NCBI GenBank assembly: GCA_030268105.1
Contig: BSDZ01000094.1
Location: 3,010,501 to 3,074,500 of the forward strand
Source: Volvox africanus
Taxonomy: Eukaryota > Chlorophyta > Chlorophyceae > Chlamydomonadales > Volvocaceae
DNA: 64,000 nucleotides
Direction: 5' to 3'
The notes beneath the pieces are model-generated. The model was not told where the DNA came from. It searched no databases and saw nothing but the letters and a program-made list of their open reading frames with translations. Below, in pieces: positions 24,501 through 31,948 of the stretch. How positions within the stretch are numbered: the stretch's first letter is position 1; every line of letters starts with the position of its first letter. A program made the translations under genes and the position numbers.

Positions 24501-26471
24501 CGCATGTAATCTTGTCGTACATGCTGTCCACGATAGTGCACGGCACGCCATCGGCGAGCGTCACCTGAACGGTATTCCCCCCCGGGAGTTGCCTCAAATT
24601 GGGAAAACCGCGTCCGTGTATCGTCACTCGTGTGCCGCCCGCCAGCGACCCCGACGACGGTGTCACGGCCGATACCTCCGGGTACGTTTCGTACATGTAC
24701 GGCGCGCCGTCGGGTGAGTACAGCCAGGCGCCTGCGTCGACCTCTGCCCTGCCGCCCGAGAAGTTGGCTTCCAAGCGCAGTGTCACATTGAACAACCCTG
24801 CAGCTCCGAGACCAGGCACAGCTGAGTGCAGCTGCGGCGCAACACGGAGGATGGGCTCTGGGCTGAGTCTTACGACTGGTCCTGATTGGGTTAGAAGCAA
24901 CGTCGTGGGTGATGCCCCAATGTGCACTCGCGCACCCAGAAAGAGGGGGTCAGCCCAAAGGCTAAGAGGCTAACCTAAGGAAACAGGCTGGCCACTCTAC
25001 GCGTAACGGACGTCACATTTTATGCCGTAACTATTCACGCGGTACATGTTCATGCCTTACATGTTCATGCCGTACGTATTAATGCTGTAAATGTCAGCTC
25101 GTGAGCAGAAGCATACCTTCGGATTATTGCGAAGCGGCCCGGCCATTGTGCAGTTGACACGGAAAGGTCGCGCGCCCCAACGGGGAACCGGAACCACCGC
25201 TTTGAAGACCTCTTCGATGTCACCGTACGGCAGGAGGCACCTGTACGGCCCAACCAGTAAGTCCCCGATACAGTTGAAGTCGCTGCCTGCCCCCTGGCTG
25301 CTGCAACTGAAATGCGGACTACCGATGATGGAAAGAGAGCCATCTGGAGGGCCCGCAGAGGGCCTTACTTCGTGTACGACTACTCCAGGAAAGCGCATAG
25401 TTCGACAGACGTACGGGGGTCGGCTCGCGGACCATGTGGCCGCGAGGAGGAGCAACACAAAGCGGTGGGGTTATGTGTCGTGGGAAGTTTCTTAGCCGAA
25501 AGATGAGGTAAAGGACTAGACGTGGAGTACCGCCTATCCAAAGCAGACACCACATTACTTATTGGTCAGTCAAAGGCCCTGAGGCCAGAGGTGCGGGGAT
25601 AGAAGGGGAGGGGGAAGGTTGGGGTGGGGCTTCCCTGCGCTCTTACGTTCTCACCGGGTGTGGCCTCGGAGCTGTACGTAAGGCCCACCGGGAAAGGGGC
25701 GCTGCGTGAGCCCTTGACACTCACTGTGATGCTGTACGTCCCGGACAGCCCGGGAGCTGTCTCACATGTCACCTGAATCGGGGAAGTGCGTGTTTGGGCG
25801 CCAGGGGGGTAAAACCCGGTAGTGGCAGGGGAGGTGGGGACCGCGAGTTCGCCTAAGGATGGCCACGAGTAGGAGACTCCAATAGCAGAAAGGATCCTAC
25901 AAGGACTCTTACGATGCGCATGTGTGTGTCTGAATTTGGACGTCAGGTGTAGCTTTCGTGCACGGGATATGGCTTTGTCCCGGCTATGGAGTATGACGAA
26001 ATCCCCGCTGAACGCATGCTTGCTGCGCGCGATGCCTTAAAAAGATAAACGTATGACGGCGGATGCTGATTTCAAAAGAGTTGTGGAAGACGTGCATGGT
26101 CATTGAGCCTTCCGATAGCTGCCTGGTCGCTTCGCTTTCGTAATAAGACGCAATAAGGCGTACCACTCCCGGCCTCGTCTGCGCCAGCAGAACTTTGCAG
26201 GGGAGTTGACCAACCGCAACTTCAACTTTGTCTTTTGAGACATCGGCAAACAGGGAGCCGCGTATCGACAGCCTGCGACAGTGCGGAAACAACTTCGTCC
26301 AACCGGGCTTGCACTCGTAAGGATTGAAGTAATTTCGCACCTCGTTCCACCAGCGAGGGAAATAGATGTTTGACTAACTGACTTTAAAGTGGGCACAAAC
26401 GTTTGGCACTCCGCAGAAGGCCAGGACGCTAGCGCTTTTAGTGCTAACCAACAAAAAATCCAAAGATTCAT
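1..26471 (-). CDS. Giant fibrocystin-L (PKHD1L1)-like IPT/PA14/G8/PbH1 protein, partial (continues past left edge)
   Basis: A single multi-exon minus-strand gene starts at the ATG at 26471-26469 and is still open at base 1. From N to C it shows a signal peptide, IPT/TIG-type repeats with the usual GGT..TI.G.GF core, a PA14-like segment (about 24.1-22.96 kb), a 2.1-kb exon, more IPT repeats, a second PA14-like segment (16.0-15.3 kb), G8 domain 1 (12.7-11.5 kb), a parallel-beta-helix (PbH1) region, G8 domain 2 (6.8-5.6 kb), PbH1 region 2 and a Pro/Ala-rich tail. This IPT-PA14-G8-PbH1-G8-PbH1 order is that of PKHD1L1 (fibrocystin-L) and its relatives. Summed exons give over 5,000 residues, more than the roughly 4,200 of the human protein. 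Many intron phases agree between adjacent exons, which supports one gene. A surface, matrix or ciliary-membrane role is inferred. No transmembrane helix lies inside the window; one may lie beyond base 1. Exon details are in the block entries. Confidence 0.85.
4155..6019 (-). CDS. Giant gene, 1.87-kb exon: end of G8 domain 2 and PbH1 region 2
   Basis: The exon lies between an acceptor TATAG at 6020 and a GTGAGT donor at 4154. It begins VLAVLDGGRLELWG, continues GDNVLVLD, GWRAGDRVLVTSTSYN, TALVLDTPLEYNHAS and VRAEVALLSSNIVV (the second half of a G8 domain). It then passes into beta-helix turns such as VVHLNGIAIEYCGQIGEE, AHSYIRQSAIVSGVGGNVLV and NWVQGNVAAGSDRFGFVLYG, ending at FSGIRVLGTNISG. 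N-glycosylation sequons are frequent. An acidic Glu/Ala insert interrupts the G8 domain around 5800-5870. Confidence 0.8.
6118..6212 (-). repeat. C-rich/G-rich low-complexity tract (G-quadruplex-prone on minus strand)
   Basis: The plus strand is almost pure C with CCCCTACCCC and CCGCC units over about 95 bases. The minus (coding) strand therefore carries many G3-G5 runs with short loops. It lies just upstream of the acceptor of the 4155-6019 exon, in an intron of the giant gene. Confidence 0.7.
6621..7421 (-). CDS. Giant gene, Pro-rich linker and start of G8 domain 2
   Basis: The exon begins near HLDALNSSHFLYIKTTH. It runs through VFDCPAGTCGCPAH into an extensin/pherophorin-like linker of PPSP, PPAP and PSPAP units (about 60 residues), then a second G8 start: ARWSDGSTWALRSGGKPVAY, VTIEEGWDVLLDESPPPLAS and LLIRGSVRFDPSVNV. 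In volvocine algae SPPPP-type stretches are usually hydroxyproline-glycosylated matrix segments. The linker therefore suggests an extracellular, matrix-facing protein. The 3' splice-out near 6640-6660 is not resolved. Confidence 0.75.
   Translation of the reverse strand: MCVYVFCRVKHLDALNSSHFLYIKTTHDREYDCVAVNNFYADVRPLPSPPLESTTHGSSSFLPIDVTGNGAAGHEWSLTTFLAGNVSDAVEVKVFDCPAGTCGCPAHPPPPSPPEPPSPQPSLPPAPPSPYLFNPGAPLPPHPSPAAASPPSPAPLPMPSPAPLPPSYGAPAQPSGGSSGIQSPPPPSSSARWSDGSTWALRSGGKPVAYDNVTIEEGWDVLLDESPPPLASLLIRGSVRFDPSVNVDLRVSRVLVVGQVGSEGRE
7500..11240 (-). CDS. Giant gene, parallel-beta-helix (PbH1) region 1
   Basis: Exons: 11240-10813 (LSDVEFVHMGQ, then HHVFARGVVLSGTHGLLVQR and GHAVALDTGMETGNLFEGNV), 10214-9896 (GNVAAGSDHTGFAY, NSNIAHSHLVYGMRI), 9730-9603, 9347-8891, 8634-8146 and 7816-about 7500. 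These are the beta-helix turns (V.FV..GQ, N.A.GS...GF) found after G8 in PKHD1L1/TMEM2-type proteins. Joining 11240-10813 to 10214-9896 needs a GC donor (CAG|GCAAGG), giving NNTFRGNVAAGSD in frame. The last exon reads through a hydrophobic stretch (AIQIQLVITGISTALFSYIT). It is unclear whether that stretch is buried core or membrane. Confidence 0.7.
8761..8845. repeat. TG-rich microsatellite in an intron
   Basis: A GTGTGT run and imperfect TGTA/TGTG units lie between exons 8634-8146 and 9347-8891 of the giant gene. Similar CA/TG tracts occur near 730-770, 2930-2955 and 7410-7475 in other introns of the same gene. Confidence 0.8.
10215..10812 (-). other. Inferred GC-AG intron in the giant gene containing telomere-like DNA
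   Basis: The donor reads CAG|GCAAGG and the acceptor is CAACAG. Phase 2 on both sides gives NNTFRGNVAAGSD, which matches the beta-helix motif N..GN.AAGSD seen again at about 4.9 kb in the same protein. Confidence 0.55.
10636..10702. repeat. Interstitial telomere-like repeats in inverted arrangement
   Basis: Bases 10636-10658 carry degenerate TTTAGGG units on the plus strand. After a short spacer, 10671-10702 carries CCCTAAAA/CCCCAAAA-type units, so the two tracts face each other and could pair. Plant and Volvox telomeres use TTTAGGG and Chlamydomonas uses TTTTAGGG. The tract lies inside the GC-AG intron 10215-10812 of the giant gene. Confidence 0.75.
11340..11400. repeat. Polypyrimidine tandem repeat (18-bp unit)
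   Basis: Imperfect units of CTTCCACTTCTACACCTT repeat about three times in an intron of the giant gene. The tract is purine-rich on the transcribed strand. Confidence 0.7.
11533..13734 (-). CDS. Giant gene, two IPT repeats and G8 domain 1
   Basis: Exon 13734-12491 has VMEGPTTGGTEVYIHSAGH and SPTRGPLSGGDLLTVTGVGF (two IPT repeats), a Ser/Gly linker, then the start of a G8 domain: DLWSAPGTWPMGRVPQQGED, VVIAQGTTVLLDVSPPALGS and LTLYGTLVFDD. Exon 12255-11998 continues RSILVDGGGLLIGGPGEPYS and exon 11805-11533 finishes VGDQIVLFSSSF and MRAMVAVLSRNVRVRGDE. The order W..P, VLDVSPP, G.LVFDD, GGLLIGG, GD.IVL, MRA.VAVLSRNV is diagnostic of G8. Intron phases agree. Confidence 0.85.
13893..15324 (-). 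CDS. Giant gene, end of PA14-like domain and IPT repeats, with GC-AG intron
   Basis: Exon 15324-14601 begins LVYQTTDNDGGVWFGTPPG and carries an IPT-like unit with Cys pairs and DPWVAGQG near its end. The next exon, 14388-13893, begins VSLFGGGTITVTGTGFVAG, a typical IPT core. In-frame joining needs a GC donor (CAG|GCAAGT, minus strand, intron 14389-14600); no GT donor gives the same product. This intron also contains a poly-C/CA tract near 14510-14550. Confidence 0.65.
14389..14600 (-). other. Inferred GC-AG intron in the giant gene
   Basis: The donor reads CAG|GCAAGT on the minus strand and the acceptor is TTGCAG. Phase 0 on both sides joins PECQ to VSLFGGGTITV, restoring an IPT opening. No GT donor nearby gives an equivalent join. 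Confidence 0.55.
15529..15573. repeat. 11-bp inverted repeat, 23-nt spacer
   Basis: CGGCTGTAGCT at 15529-15539 is the exact reverse complement of 15563-15573. It lies in the intron between exons 15697-15848 and 14601-15324 (outside both), within 130 bases of a splice donor. Confidence 0.7.
15697..17523 (-). CDS. Giant gene, exons with two IPT repeats and start of second PA14-like domain
   Basis: Exon about 17523-17095 has an IPT repeat (ISPAMGQRGTVITVYGRNL, ending SVDPYK). Exon 16703-16349 has another (VQPRALSLAGGMAVTVNA). Exon 16131-16001 ends AAKFTFYSQ, and exon 15848-15697 continues VVSEEDVTLNLMGGVWSMVW, IDGDQVSI and LRAGLHKFVW. The last two have PA14-like strand order ending in the L.AG.H turn. 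Splice sites are GT-AG with matching phases from 16349 to 15324. Confidence 0.7.
16918..16990 (-). pseudogene. tRNA-Asn(GTT)-like relic in an intron of the giant gene
   Basis: The minus strand gives a 73-nt unit that matches tRNA numbering position by position. The acceptor stem GCTCGAT/ATCGAGC pairs 7 of 7, and the D stem GCTC/GAGC pairs 4 of 4 with a perfect A box (TAGCTCAGTCGG). The anticodon stem TCCGG/CCGGA pairs 5 of 5 with loop CGGTTAA, where GTT sits at positions 34-36. The variable region is 5 nt and the T arm is 17 nt. Departures: position 33 is G instead of T, the T stem (AGCAG/CGGTC) pairs at only two or three of five positions, and the T loop is ATTTAAC instead of TTCGAAC-like. 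A decayed gene or tRNA-derived SINE head is likelier than a working tRNA. Confidence 0.6.
18838..19674 (-). CDS. Giant gene, IPT exon
   Basis: The exon starts after CTGCAG at 19675 (VLAPNGTVVVEYTSPPM) and ends before a GTAAGC donor at 18837. It contains VTGISPSTGSAGGGTVLTITG followed by NGFSPFYEQNRVYLF, a clear IPT repeat. The second half is Thr/Ala-rich and ends with paired Cys residues (AVCPPASSSDGG). The phase does not match the preceding big exon directly, so a small exon between 19.7 and 20.28 kb was probably missed. Confidence 0.7.
20278..22432 (-). CDS. Giant gene, very large exon after PA14 (fibrocystin-type repeats, Pro linker, two IPT-like units)
   Basis: A continuous open frame of over 2.1 kb. 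It carries repeated units of the kind that follow PA14 in PKHD1L1: SDPRVGLQLGFGSSI followed by LDDSELAVRLAAAL, then AEVADAVWDY, then DDPLDVIGAKLASLPGV. A Pro run (TPPPLLPPPPPPPALS) splits this region, as in volvocine wall or matrix proteins. It is followed by VCNLPRDTVPAGLHSVSLL and by an IPT-like unit with ISARGMTLISVSGQGF. Many N-x-S/T sites fit a secreted protein. The left end is set at a GTAACG donor near 20278; the 5' acceptor is less certain. Confidence 0.75.
22961..24931 (-). CDS. Giant gene, exons with IPT repeat 3 and first PA14-like domain
   Basis: Exon 24096-24931 holds an IPT repeat with the core GSLAGGTRVTIHGRGF, a Gln run (LLQQQQQELL) inside the repeat, a Gly/Ser-rich linker, and the opening of a PA14 domain (FKGFFWAPRSANYTFIVET). 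It splices in phase 1 to a 35-nt exon, 23406-23440 (GYAQLNGSWIQ), which splices in phase 0 to 22961-23069 (LTYLGGLMAGVSYGFSVMHT, then ARLHI). The phases agree across all three exons. PA14 domains are carbohydrate-binding-type beta barrels in many surface proteins; the ligand here is unknown. Confidence 0.7.
23774..23838. repeat. Short tandem repeat, GCAGCTCTGTGCA-type units
   Basis: Four to five copies of a 10-15 bp unit built on GCTCTGTGCA, with small insertions. It lies in an intron of the giant gene between exons 23406-23440 and 24096-24931. Confidence 0.75.
25035..25090. repeat. Short tandem repeat, (G)TACATGTTCATGCC units
   Basis: Three diverged copies of a 15-16 bp unit next to a splice donor of the giant gene. 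Confidence 0.55.
25117..25772 (-). CDS. Giant gene, exons with IPT repeats 1-2
   Basis: Exon near 25654-25772: acceptor CAG before a segment reading VTCETAPGLSGTYSITVSVK and ending LTYSSEATP, the usual C-terminal strands of an IPT repeat, then a GTGAGAAC donor. Second exon, about 25400 to 25117: starts near VHEVRPSAGPPDGSLSIIG, contains LLVGPYRCLLPYGDIEEVF and ends RNNPK before a GTATGC donor. The 5' edge of the second exon is uncertain. Cys residues are spaced as in IPT repeats of fibrocystin-type proteins. Confidence 0.7.
26060..26471 (-). CDS. Giant gene, first exon: signal peptide and first IPT repeat, with apparent frame change
   Basis: From the ATG at 26471 the protein begins MNLWIFCWLALKALASWPSA, a hydrophobic signal peptide ending near AEC, then TFVPTLKSVS and SLAGGT, the usual opening of an IPT repeat. 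After about 26345 the plausible continuation (EVRNYFNPYECKPGW, later LSIRGSLFADVSKD and VAVGQLPC) lies in another frame. No intron fits between the two readings because they abut. Either one base is missing near 26335-26350 or the first exon is modelled wrongly. The 3' end of this exon (about 26060) is approximate. Confidence 0.6.
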
Positions 26472-28772
26472 TTATCATATTTCAATCAAATATAATTAGT
26501 ACTCTTACGAAAACATTGTATGTGTTATTTGAAGCCTTTTGAAGCAAGGAGCGGAGAGCGTGTACAGTGCACGTACGGGTAGTGTCTATAACTGGACGTA
26601 ACCTTACCTTGTGCGTACACAAAACAACATCCAGCAATTAACTTATAAAGTTATGATATTACGTAAGTTTCCGGGGCTACATTATTAAGTAAAGACTATT
26701 TGAAAACATTTTTTACGAGTTAGCTGTTGACGTTGCGAAGGATGCAGGTCGCATGGATGCATACGTATATGTTCACCTCTTCCCTTTACACTGTTATGAG
26801 AGAAATACTTTGCCCTGCAGATTTGCAATAAAACAGGTATATTTCCGTTTGTAAACCCTTACCTAGCAGCAAACACACCTTCTATATAATATTTATTTTT
26901 TATTTTTTATAATCAAGATATCATTTATAAACCCCACCCTCCGAGAGACATCGTTGCTAGTTGGCTAGATTCTGTTCCGCTAGTGCACAGCAGTACGTAC
27001 GGAGCAGCGGCGAGGTAGCCTAGCGGCGCTGCCCACCGGAACATCGCGGAATGTACAGAATCTTAGACAAAGATGACATATAAAAGTCTTAATATGATAT
27101 GAACACAAGGCTCAAGTGCTTTGTGGAAAATGCCTTTAAGGGCTTTACATGATATCGTAGTTACGATACGCTATGGACACACCGTGCAAGACCAAACCTG
27201 ACCAAAACGGATCACATATAGGTCCCAGCGCTCGATCGAAATAGATTCGGACAGGTTGGGAACAAGTTCCACCGGATCCTTTCGCCGTTTACCAGGGTGT
27301 ACCCCAGCTTTATCCCTAATCCCTAATCCTGATTCGACCATATCTCAACACATCGTGGTGTTTACTCCAATTTCAACACTTCTGCACCAGCTGCTTGTCC
27401 TTGTCAGTCAAACTCACGACCCCATGCGGCAATCGCCCTCCCCAGCGCCCCATCTCTCCGCTGGGCAGGCTGATGAAGTAGGAGAGGGAATTTATGGGTC
27501 AGGAGGCAATTCGTCACGGAGACATGATCTGGATGAATGGGTCCTGAACTTTGGTTTCGCAGCATCATTAGTATCTTCGTTACAGGGCCCCCACGCATAG
27601 GACAAGCAGGTCACGGCCCCGCCTACTGCCTGCCACATCATGGTTTATCCCACTAGCGGAGCCTCAGTACCCCGCTGATATCCGGTGAACATACATCGCA
27701 TATCAAAAGATGTGAGAAGTGCAATTAGTGAGTTTGAGGGACAGGCGATGAATGAGCCGTGCATTGTGCAGTACAGACCGTTAGCTGTATTTCCACCGTG
27801 CATTAGTATCGGACTAGTAGCGTGGCTCCTGCAATTGGAATAACTACTCCAAATACCCGGAACTTTTACCTTCCTGTACCTGCATCTACCTATACCTGGA
27901 TGGGATGAGGTGAAAAGAAACATTTTGGCACTATTTGTGTTCCTGGTTTAAGTTAGGGTTTCCTAAAGTATTGTCCAGGTATGGCCAGGTTACGGCCATC
28001 GCCGGTGCATGAAGCTCGCTCAGCCACCAGCGAGTAATGATATAGTGACACCGCCAGGGCTGAGCACGGCGTTTGCAAGGGCTGCCAAGGTCGAGCGCAT
28101 AGCATCAGGATGTCATGAAAAGTTCTTACCCGACATGGGCATAGAGGGGCATGCAGTCATTTTCGTTCAGCGGTTGGATGTTATAGGTTGCGTTCACATT
28201 CCCCTTCGCAGAGTTAAAGCGGGCTGGCAACGGAGACTGGGCTCACAAACTCACATCACATACATCTCAGGCGTACCCTCACATGTAAATGATAAATCAA
28301 TTAGGGCTTTTTATGACGCCTATTCGTGTTCTCGCGTACACGCATTTCGGATCAGAGGTCGTTGGTTTACCGTTAACCAGATGGGTTAGGAGGCTCTGTT
28401 AGCTAACAATTGAATGTACACGAAACACGATCCTATGAAAGTATACCTGACTACCTGCACCCCATATATCGGAAGGATAGGCCATGTAAACCTAATTTGA
28501 AACCGCAAGCTGTAATAATACAACCAATCAATAGGTACGCGCCAAGAGGTTGGAACGCTTGACACCAAATTGAATAACGTTTGTGGGATTCATTAGGTTA
28601 TTCCAGCTCCGAATGTAGCCGCGCATCTCTCCATAGCGTTCTTGGTTGACATCCCCGATCAAAGGGTGCGTCACTTATAGGATCTTCAGTTAATATTGAT
28701 AGTTGTCTCATTCATATACATTCACATAAAACTAAGACGTAACTGAGGACTTTGGAGGTGGAGACCAGGACG
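26472..28772. other. Divergent intergenic region between giant gene and EIPR1-like gene
   Basis: About 2.3 kb with no convincing gene. It must contain both promoters, but no TATA box or other element could be fixed. Bases 26880-26925 form an unusually AT-rich block (runs of T with TATAATATT). Open frames here (for example 28009-28389 plus) lack domain or splice support. Confidence 0.6.
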
Positions 28773-31700
28773 ATGGGCGAACCGACGACTCATTATTCCT
28801 TGAAGTATCAGGCCCGGGTCCTGGTGGCCGTGCCAAGTGATACAATCACCTCAAAGTGGCTCGTCGGTACCACAGCATTAAGAGAGGAAAATGAGGTGCG
28901 CTTATGCCGTTTACAAGGCATGGGGCATTCAGGACGGAGTTGAAGGTGCTTAGCATGGGCCTGATTGCAGGTGCGCATGCTTCAATTCGACGCTGACAGC
29001 GAACAGCTGGTTTGCAAGCTTGTATATTCACACCCGGCCGAGGTTTGGGACATTGCACCGTGCCCGACGAGGGACGATGTCTTCGTCTCGGTATGGGCTA
29101 AAGGTAAAACTGTCATTCGCGCATGCTGGGAAAATTGTTATGCGGCGTGTATTCAAGCTAAGCATGATGCTTTCTCAGCCATCTGGCGTGCCGCAACAGT
29201 GTGAAATCCCCCGTCGCCCATCCGCAGGTGGAAACAGCAGCGCCACTTTGTGGAAGTCCGTGGGCGATGGGGGGCAGGCATCGGCCCAAATGCAACTTGA
29301 GCAACAAGTGGAACTTGCCGGACAGAGCAGGGCCATGCGATGGTGGGTAGGGGGAGTGCTAGAGTGGGTCTGGCGTGCTAGGAAGGCTTCAAACGCGACG
29401 ATGAAAGGCCCCGGGGCCTCGTTGCCAATGGTCGGGTGTCGAGTTGTGGTTTGCATGTGCCTGAGTGCAACGGGCATGGGTGCTCTGCTGATGCGATCCC
29501 ATGATCCAAGTTGCTGTTACCTCCATGGCAGGTGCCCTGGAGGGGGCCAATCTCTGTTGAAGCAGCTGCAATTGCCTCTCATGAGGCATTGGAACGATTG
29601 TTAAGGGGCCCAGGGTGCTGCATGGGGAGATGTCCTGAGGCTGTAACATTGAGCCCAAAGGTCGTGTGGTCGGATGTCTTCAGGCACAGCACACAGGGCT
29701 TTTTACAAACCTTTAGCGCGGTGCCGTTGGATTGGCGGCAATTGCGCTGGGTTCTGGTGGGCCGGTGTCTGGGGTGTCTGCACTCTGCAGCATTGAGCCC
29801 TGAGCGGCTTGGTGCACTGGGGCCCGGGTTGCTTGCCTCCTAGGCCGAGTTGATGTTGTTGCCATGTTGCCGCGCCGCCAAGACCACTGCTAGCCCGTAG
29901 CGCCTTTCTGCCACAGTTCCTAGCTGAGTCGCTCCTTTTCTCCGGGCTGTATGGGCATATGCGTTCGCATGCGGGCGCGGGGACACCGTTTACTCCGGCC
30001 GGCAGCGCGCTCTGGAGTGCGCAGCAGACAGACACCATCGTGACCCTGGAGGAGAGCACCCTCAAGAAGTGGTCGATCGCCGAAGCGGGCGCGGAGGTAA
30101 GCTGGCCTGGAGCTTCGTTGGCCTCGCAAATGTGCTGGGGGACGGGGGGACTCGCAATAGTGGTGGGGGGACTGAGGGACTCGCAATAGTGCTGGGTTAT
30201 CCCGGCAAGCTGGAAAAAACGTGTATGTGTGCAGAGTGTGTTTGAAGTTTGAGAAACTGATAAATACGAAGAATATTGAATGTTTGGATGCCCCAGAAGC
30301 GGCTCGTTCTCCCATTCCCATCTTCATTCCCCGGTGCCCAGGCGACGTCCAGCTGCCCCGCAGGGGAGATGGTGCAGCTGTGGTCCGGGGCACTCCATCC
30401 GAGGAACCCGTCTCTGCTCTGTACGGCGGGCAGCAATGACGTACAGGTCGGTTGAATTTAGGGGTGAGGATAAGGCTGCTATGGCATGGTTGCAAATAAA
30501 GAAAGCGCCAACCTGGCGACGACATCGTGCAAAATATGGATTCAGGTTCTAGTACGGCAGTCCTATATTTCTGCCAGGGGTGGTGAGTAGTAGAGGCAAT
30601 GCCCCTGGTCCGTTACGATGGGGTGTAGAGAGCTGGATTCTCCGTTTTGGTGCAGTGGCCAGATGCCGAGGAGCACTATCCGCCAACCCCACCGAGGGAA
30701 GCGAAGGCCGACGAAGTCACACGGGTCGGAGCCACCGGGAGCCGAGTCCTTTCACTTCCTTGGCTGCTGTATATCCCTCCTCGCTCGCTCCATTTCCTAA
30801 ACACCCGCAGACCTGGGATTTGCGCAACCTGGGCCGACCCATGGGCGAGATCAAGATGGCCCACAAGATGCCCGTTCGCTCCATTAGCTTTGCGCCGCAC
30901 AATGACACTCGCGTGCTGACCGCCGGGGATGACTGCAAGCTGCGGTTCTGGGACCTAAGGTGAGTGACCTAAGGCCCAAGCAGCTAAAGCGCCCATCTGT
31001 TTCAACTTATTATTTGAAACGGAGAGACCAGTCCCTACCTGCTGCTGCTGCTGCTAATAGGGAAATTGTACTGAAGCCCTTAGTGACCTCGCATAATGCA
31101 ATATTAAGTAGTGAAAAGCACAGCGTGATTGGTTTGGAGGCACCTTAGCGGACCTGTTAGGGAACATCGAGTTGTGTCTCGGCAACGAAGTGGCACCGGC
31201 GACCCATCCCACCCTGGATAACCCACGGGTCTGTTACGTCTGCATGCTGTTGGGGCTTAGGGGGGTTTCCTCCACCGCCCTTAGCATGTGCCTGACTGAC
31301 TAGCTCTGCCAGCCGGGACGTGTGGTTTCACCCGCCTCAGGAACCCCGGTCAGGCCCTCCTGGAGCTCGGCGGCCACCGACACTGGGTATGGCGGGCGTT
31401 GTACAACCCCGTGCACGACTCCCTTGTAGCCTCCTGTTCCTCTGACTGCTGCGTTAACCTGTATTACACGCCTAATTTGGCAACGGCGCCGGTGACCGCC
31501 TCCGCGACAGAGGTCGCTGGGGCCCCTGCTGCCGGTGGCGGCACGCCGGCAGGGCCTCCGGCTACGACCCCTGCGGCCACAGCCCTGGGGGGAACGGTGG
31601 TAGGCGCTGCAGGAGCAGCAGCAGTCCACAAAGTGCCCGGCAGGTAAGAGGCAGCAACAACGTTGCACATGTATGCATGTGGAGTTTCAGACATTCCGCA

Positions 31701-31948
31701 GCCAATGCTGCTCTATTGCTGGTGCTATGTATTTACAGAATAACTGACCCTCTCCTGGCCTGCCCACTTGCAAACTCAGGTCTGGTGACCTGGATGGAAA
31801 GGTAGTCAGTTGGGACGAGCACGAAGATAGCGTGTACGGCATGGGCTGGAGCGCTGCTGAGCCCTGGCTGCTGGCCAGTCTGTCGTTTGACGGGCGAGTC
31901 ACCGTCAACCGTGTACCGAAGAACATCAAGTACAAGATCCTCATATGA
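28773..31948 (+). CDS. EIPR1: EIPR1/TSSC1-like WD40 repeat protein
   Basis: The human homologue binds the GARP and EARP tethering complexes and acts in endosome-to-Golgi and recycling traffic. Exons: 28773-28895, 28971-29103, from 29228 (3' end unclear, about 29340), about 29930-30096, 30342-30446, 30811-30959, 31341-31643 and 31780-31948. Family landmarks in order: YSLKYQARVL...KWLVGT at the N terminus, HPAEVWDIAPCP, SATLWKS, TLEESTLKKWSI, TWDLRNLG, VLTAGDDCKLRFWDLR, GGHRHWVWRALYNPVHDSLV and EHEDSVYGMGWSAAEPWLLA, ending NRVPKNIKYKILI. The ATG at 28773 places the N terminus as in the family. An Ala/Gly/Thr/Pro-rich loop of about 50 residues (31500-31640) is inserted in the last propeller blade. 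The part between 29340 and 29930 is not resolved and may hold one more exon. Confidence 0.88.

Noticed and set aside
28009..28389. Plus-strand open frame of 126 codons upstream of the EIPR1-like gene
   Set aside because: No recognisable domain and no exon signals; likely intergenic.
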